A stretch of DNA of 64,000 bases from Pseudoips prasinana (taxonomy: Eukaryota > Arthropoda > Insecta > Lepidoptera > Nolidae), in the NCBI GenBank assembly GCA_951640165.1, contig OX621255.1, positions 31,284,001 to 31,348,000 on the forward strand, given 5' to 3'. The notes under the pieces are model-generated. The model had not been told where the DNA came from. It saw only the letters and a program-made list of their open reading frames with translations, and did not search any database. Of this stretch, positions 63,720 to 64,000 are shown in pieces. Within the stretch, counting starts at the first letter, position 1; each line of letters begins with the position of its first letter. The translations under genes and the position numbers were made by a program.

Positions 63720-64000
63720 AACCTAATTATACATACATGAAAACTTATAAGTAAACTAGCATGCTTTCAGCTCATTCTAGTAAAGTCTCGGCGGCAACTA
63801 GATAAATTTAAATAATGTTCTTTGACCATACATTTAAAAGTTCTAAGTGACTGGGCGCGTCTTATTTTGATAGGTAATGCATTCCACAATCGGACAGCTT
63901 GTATGCTGAAAGCTTTGTCAGTAAAATTTGTAGAATGACATGGCATTTTAAGTCGTAAGTTTTCTGATGACCGCTAAAAACGTGAATTATTTATAAATAA
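63720..64000 (-). pseudogene. LINE C-terminal remnant, runs to window edge
   Basis: On the minus strand 63925-63790 reads AFSIQAVRLWNALPIKIRRA then QSLRTFKCMVKEHYLNL, the W-N-x-L-P C-terminal signature of Jockey/CR1-group LINE proteins. The upstream portion lies beyond the window. Confidence 0.65.

Overview
The window looks like gene-poor, transposon-rich DNA from a moth or butterfly. This rests on the repeat types: RTE- and R1-clade LINEs, tRNA-headed SINEs, short Helitrons ending in CACAGCTAG, mariner elements, and a widespread repeat carrying the palindrome CGAGTCGGACTCG. No bacterial or operon-like organisation is present. Apart from one partial reading frame at the left edge (1-616, minus), every coding region I recognise belongs to a mobile element.

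Layout. 1-0.6 kb: partial minus-strand ORF1p/FP25K-like frame. 0.8-4.6 kb: GC-rich R1-clade LINE with zinc knuckles, endonuclease and reverse transcriptase, frameshifted once. 4.8-6.1 kb: decayed mariner. 7-15 kb: nested LINE tails, SINEs and hairpins. 15.6-17.3 kb: internally deleted mariner with 68-bp inverted ends. 18-24 kb: SINEs, a head-to-tail Helitron dimer, a 108-bp satellite (8 units) and RTE fragments. 24-30 kb: LINE tails, SINEs and a foldback MITE. 30.1-34.4 kb: two 5'-truncated LINEs on the minus strand, one with a 15-bp target duplication and one with a fold-back 5' junction. 35-39 kb: R1 3'UTR copies, a TA-flanked MITE and a perfect 67-bp-arm palindrome. 39.5-42.1 kb: RT plus RNase H LINE inserted in another repeat with a 9-bp target duplication. 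43.7-48.5 kb: a SINE cluster with a 493-bp transposon inside one SINE, then hAT-like MITEs. 48.5-51.7 kb: full-length RTE with a 10-bp target duplication and a single nonsense codon. 53-56 kb: a LINE inside a SINE, and decayed LINEs.

56.5-63.7 kb is the most unusual part. A 2.5-kb segment recurs in inverted orientation, and the spacer segment before the inverted copy (about 294 bp) recurs directly after it. The two arms act as controls for each other. A 169-bp Helitron is present only in the left arm. A 1,236-bp Transib-like transposon is present only in the right arm; it has CACAGTG termini like RAG recombination signal heptamers and a 5-bp duplication AAGCG. In both cases the other arm keeps the empty site. 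The Transib-like element carries an unrecognised minus-strand gene with a convincing intron.

Functional picture. The autonomous elements (RTE, R1-type, Daphne/CR1-type, RNase H LINE) would have supplied the machinery, and the SINEs, the RTE-derived short elements, the Helitrons and the MITEs would have used such machinery. Families were grouped by eye within this window; clade names are inferences from motifs, with no database search behind them.
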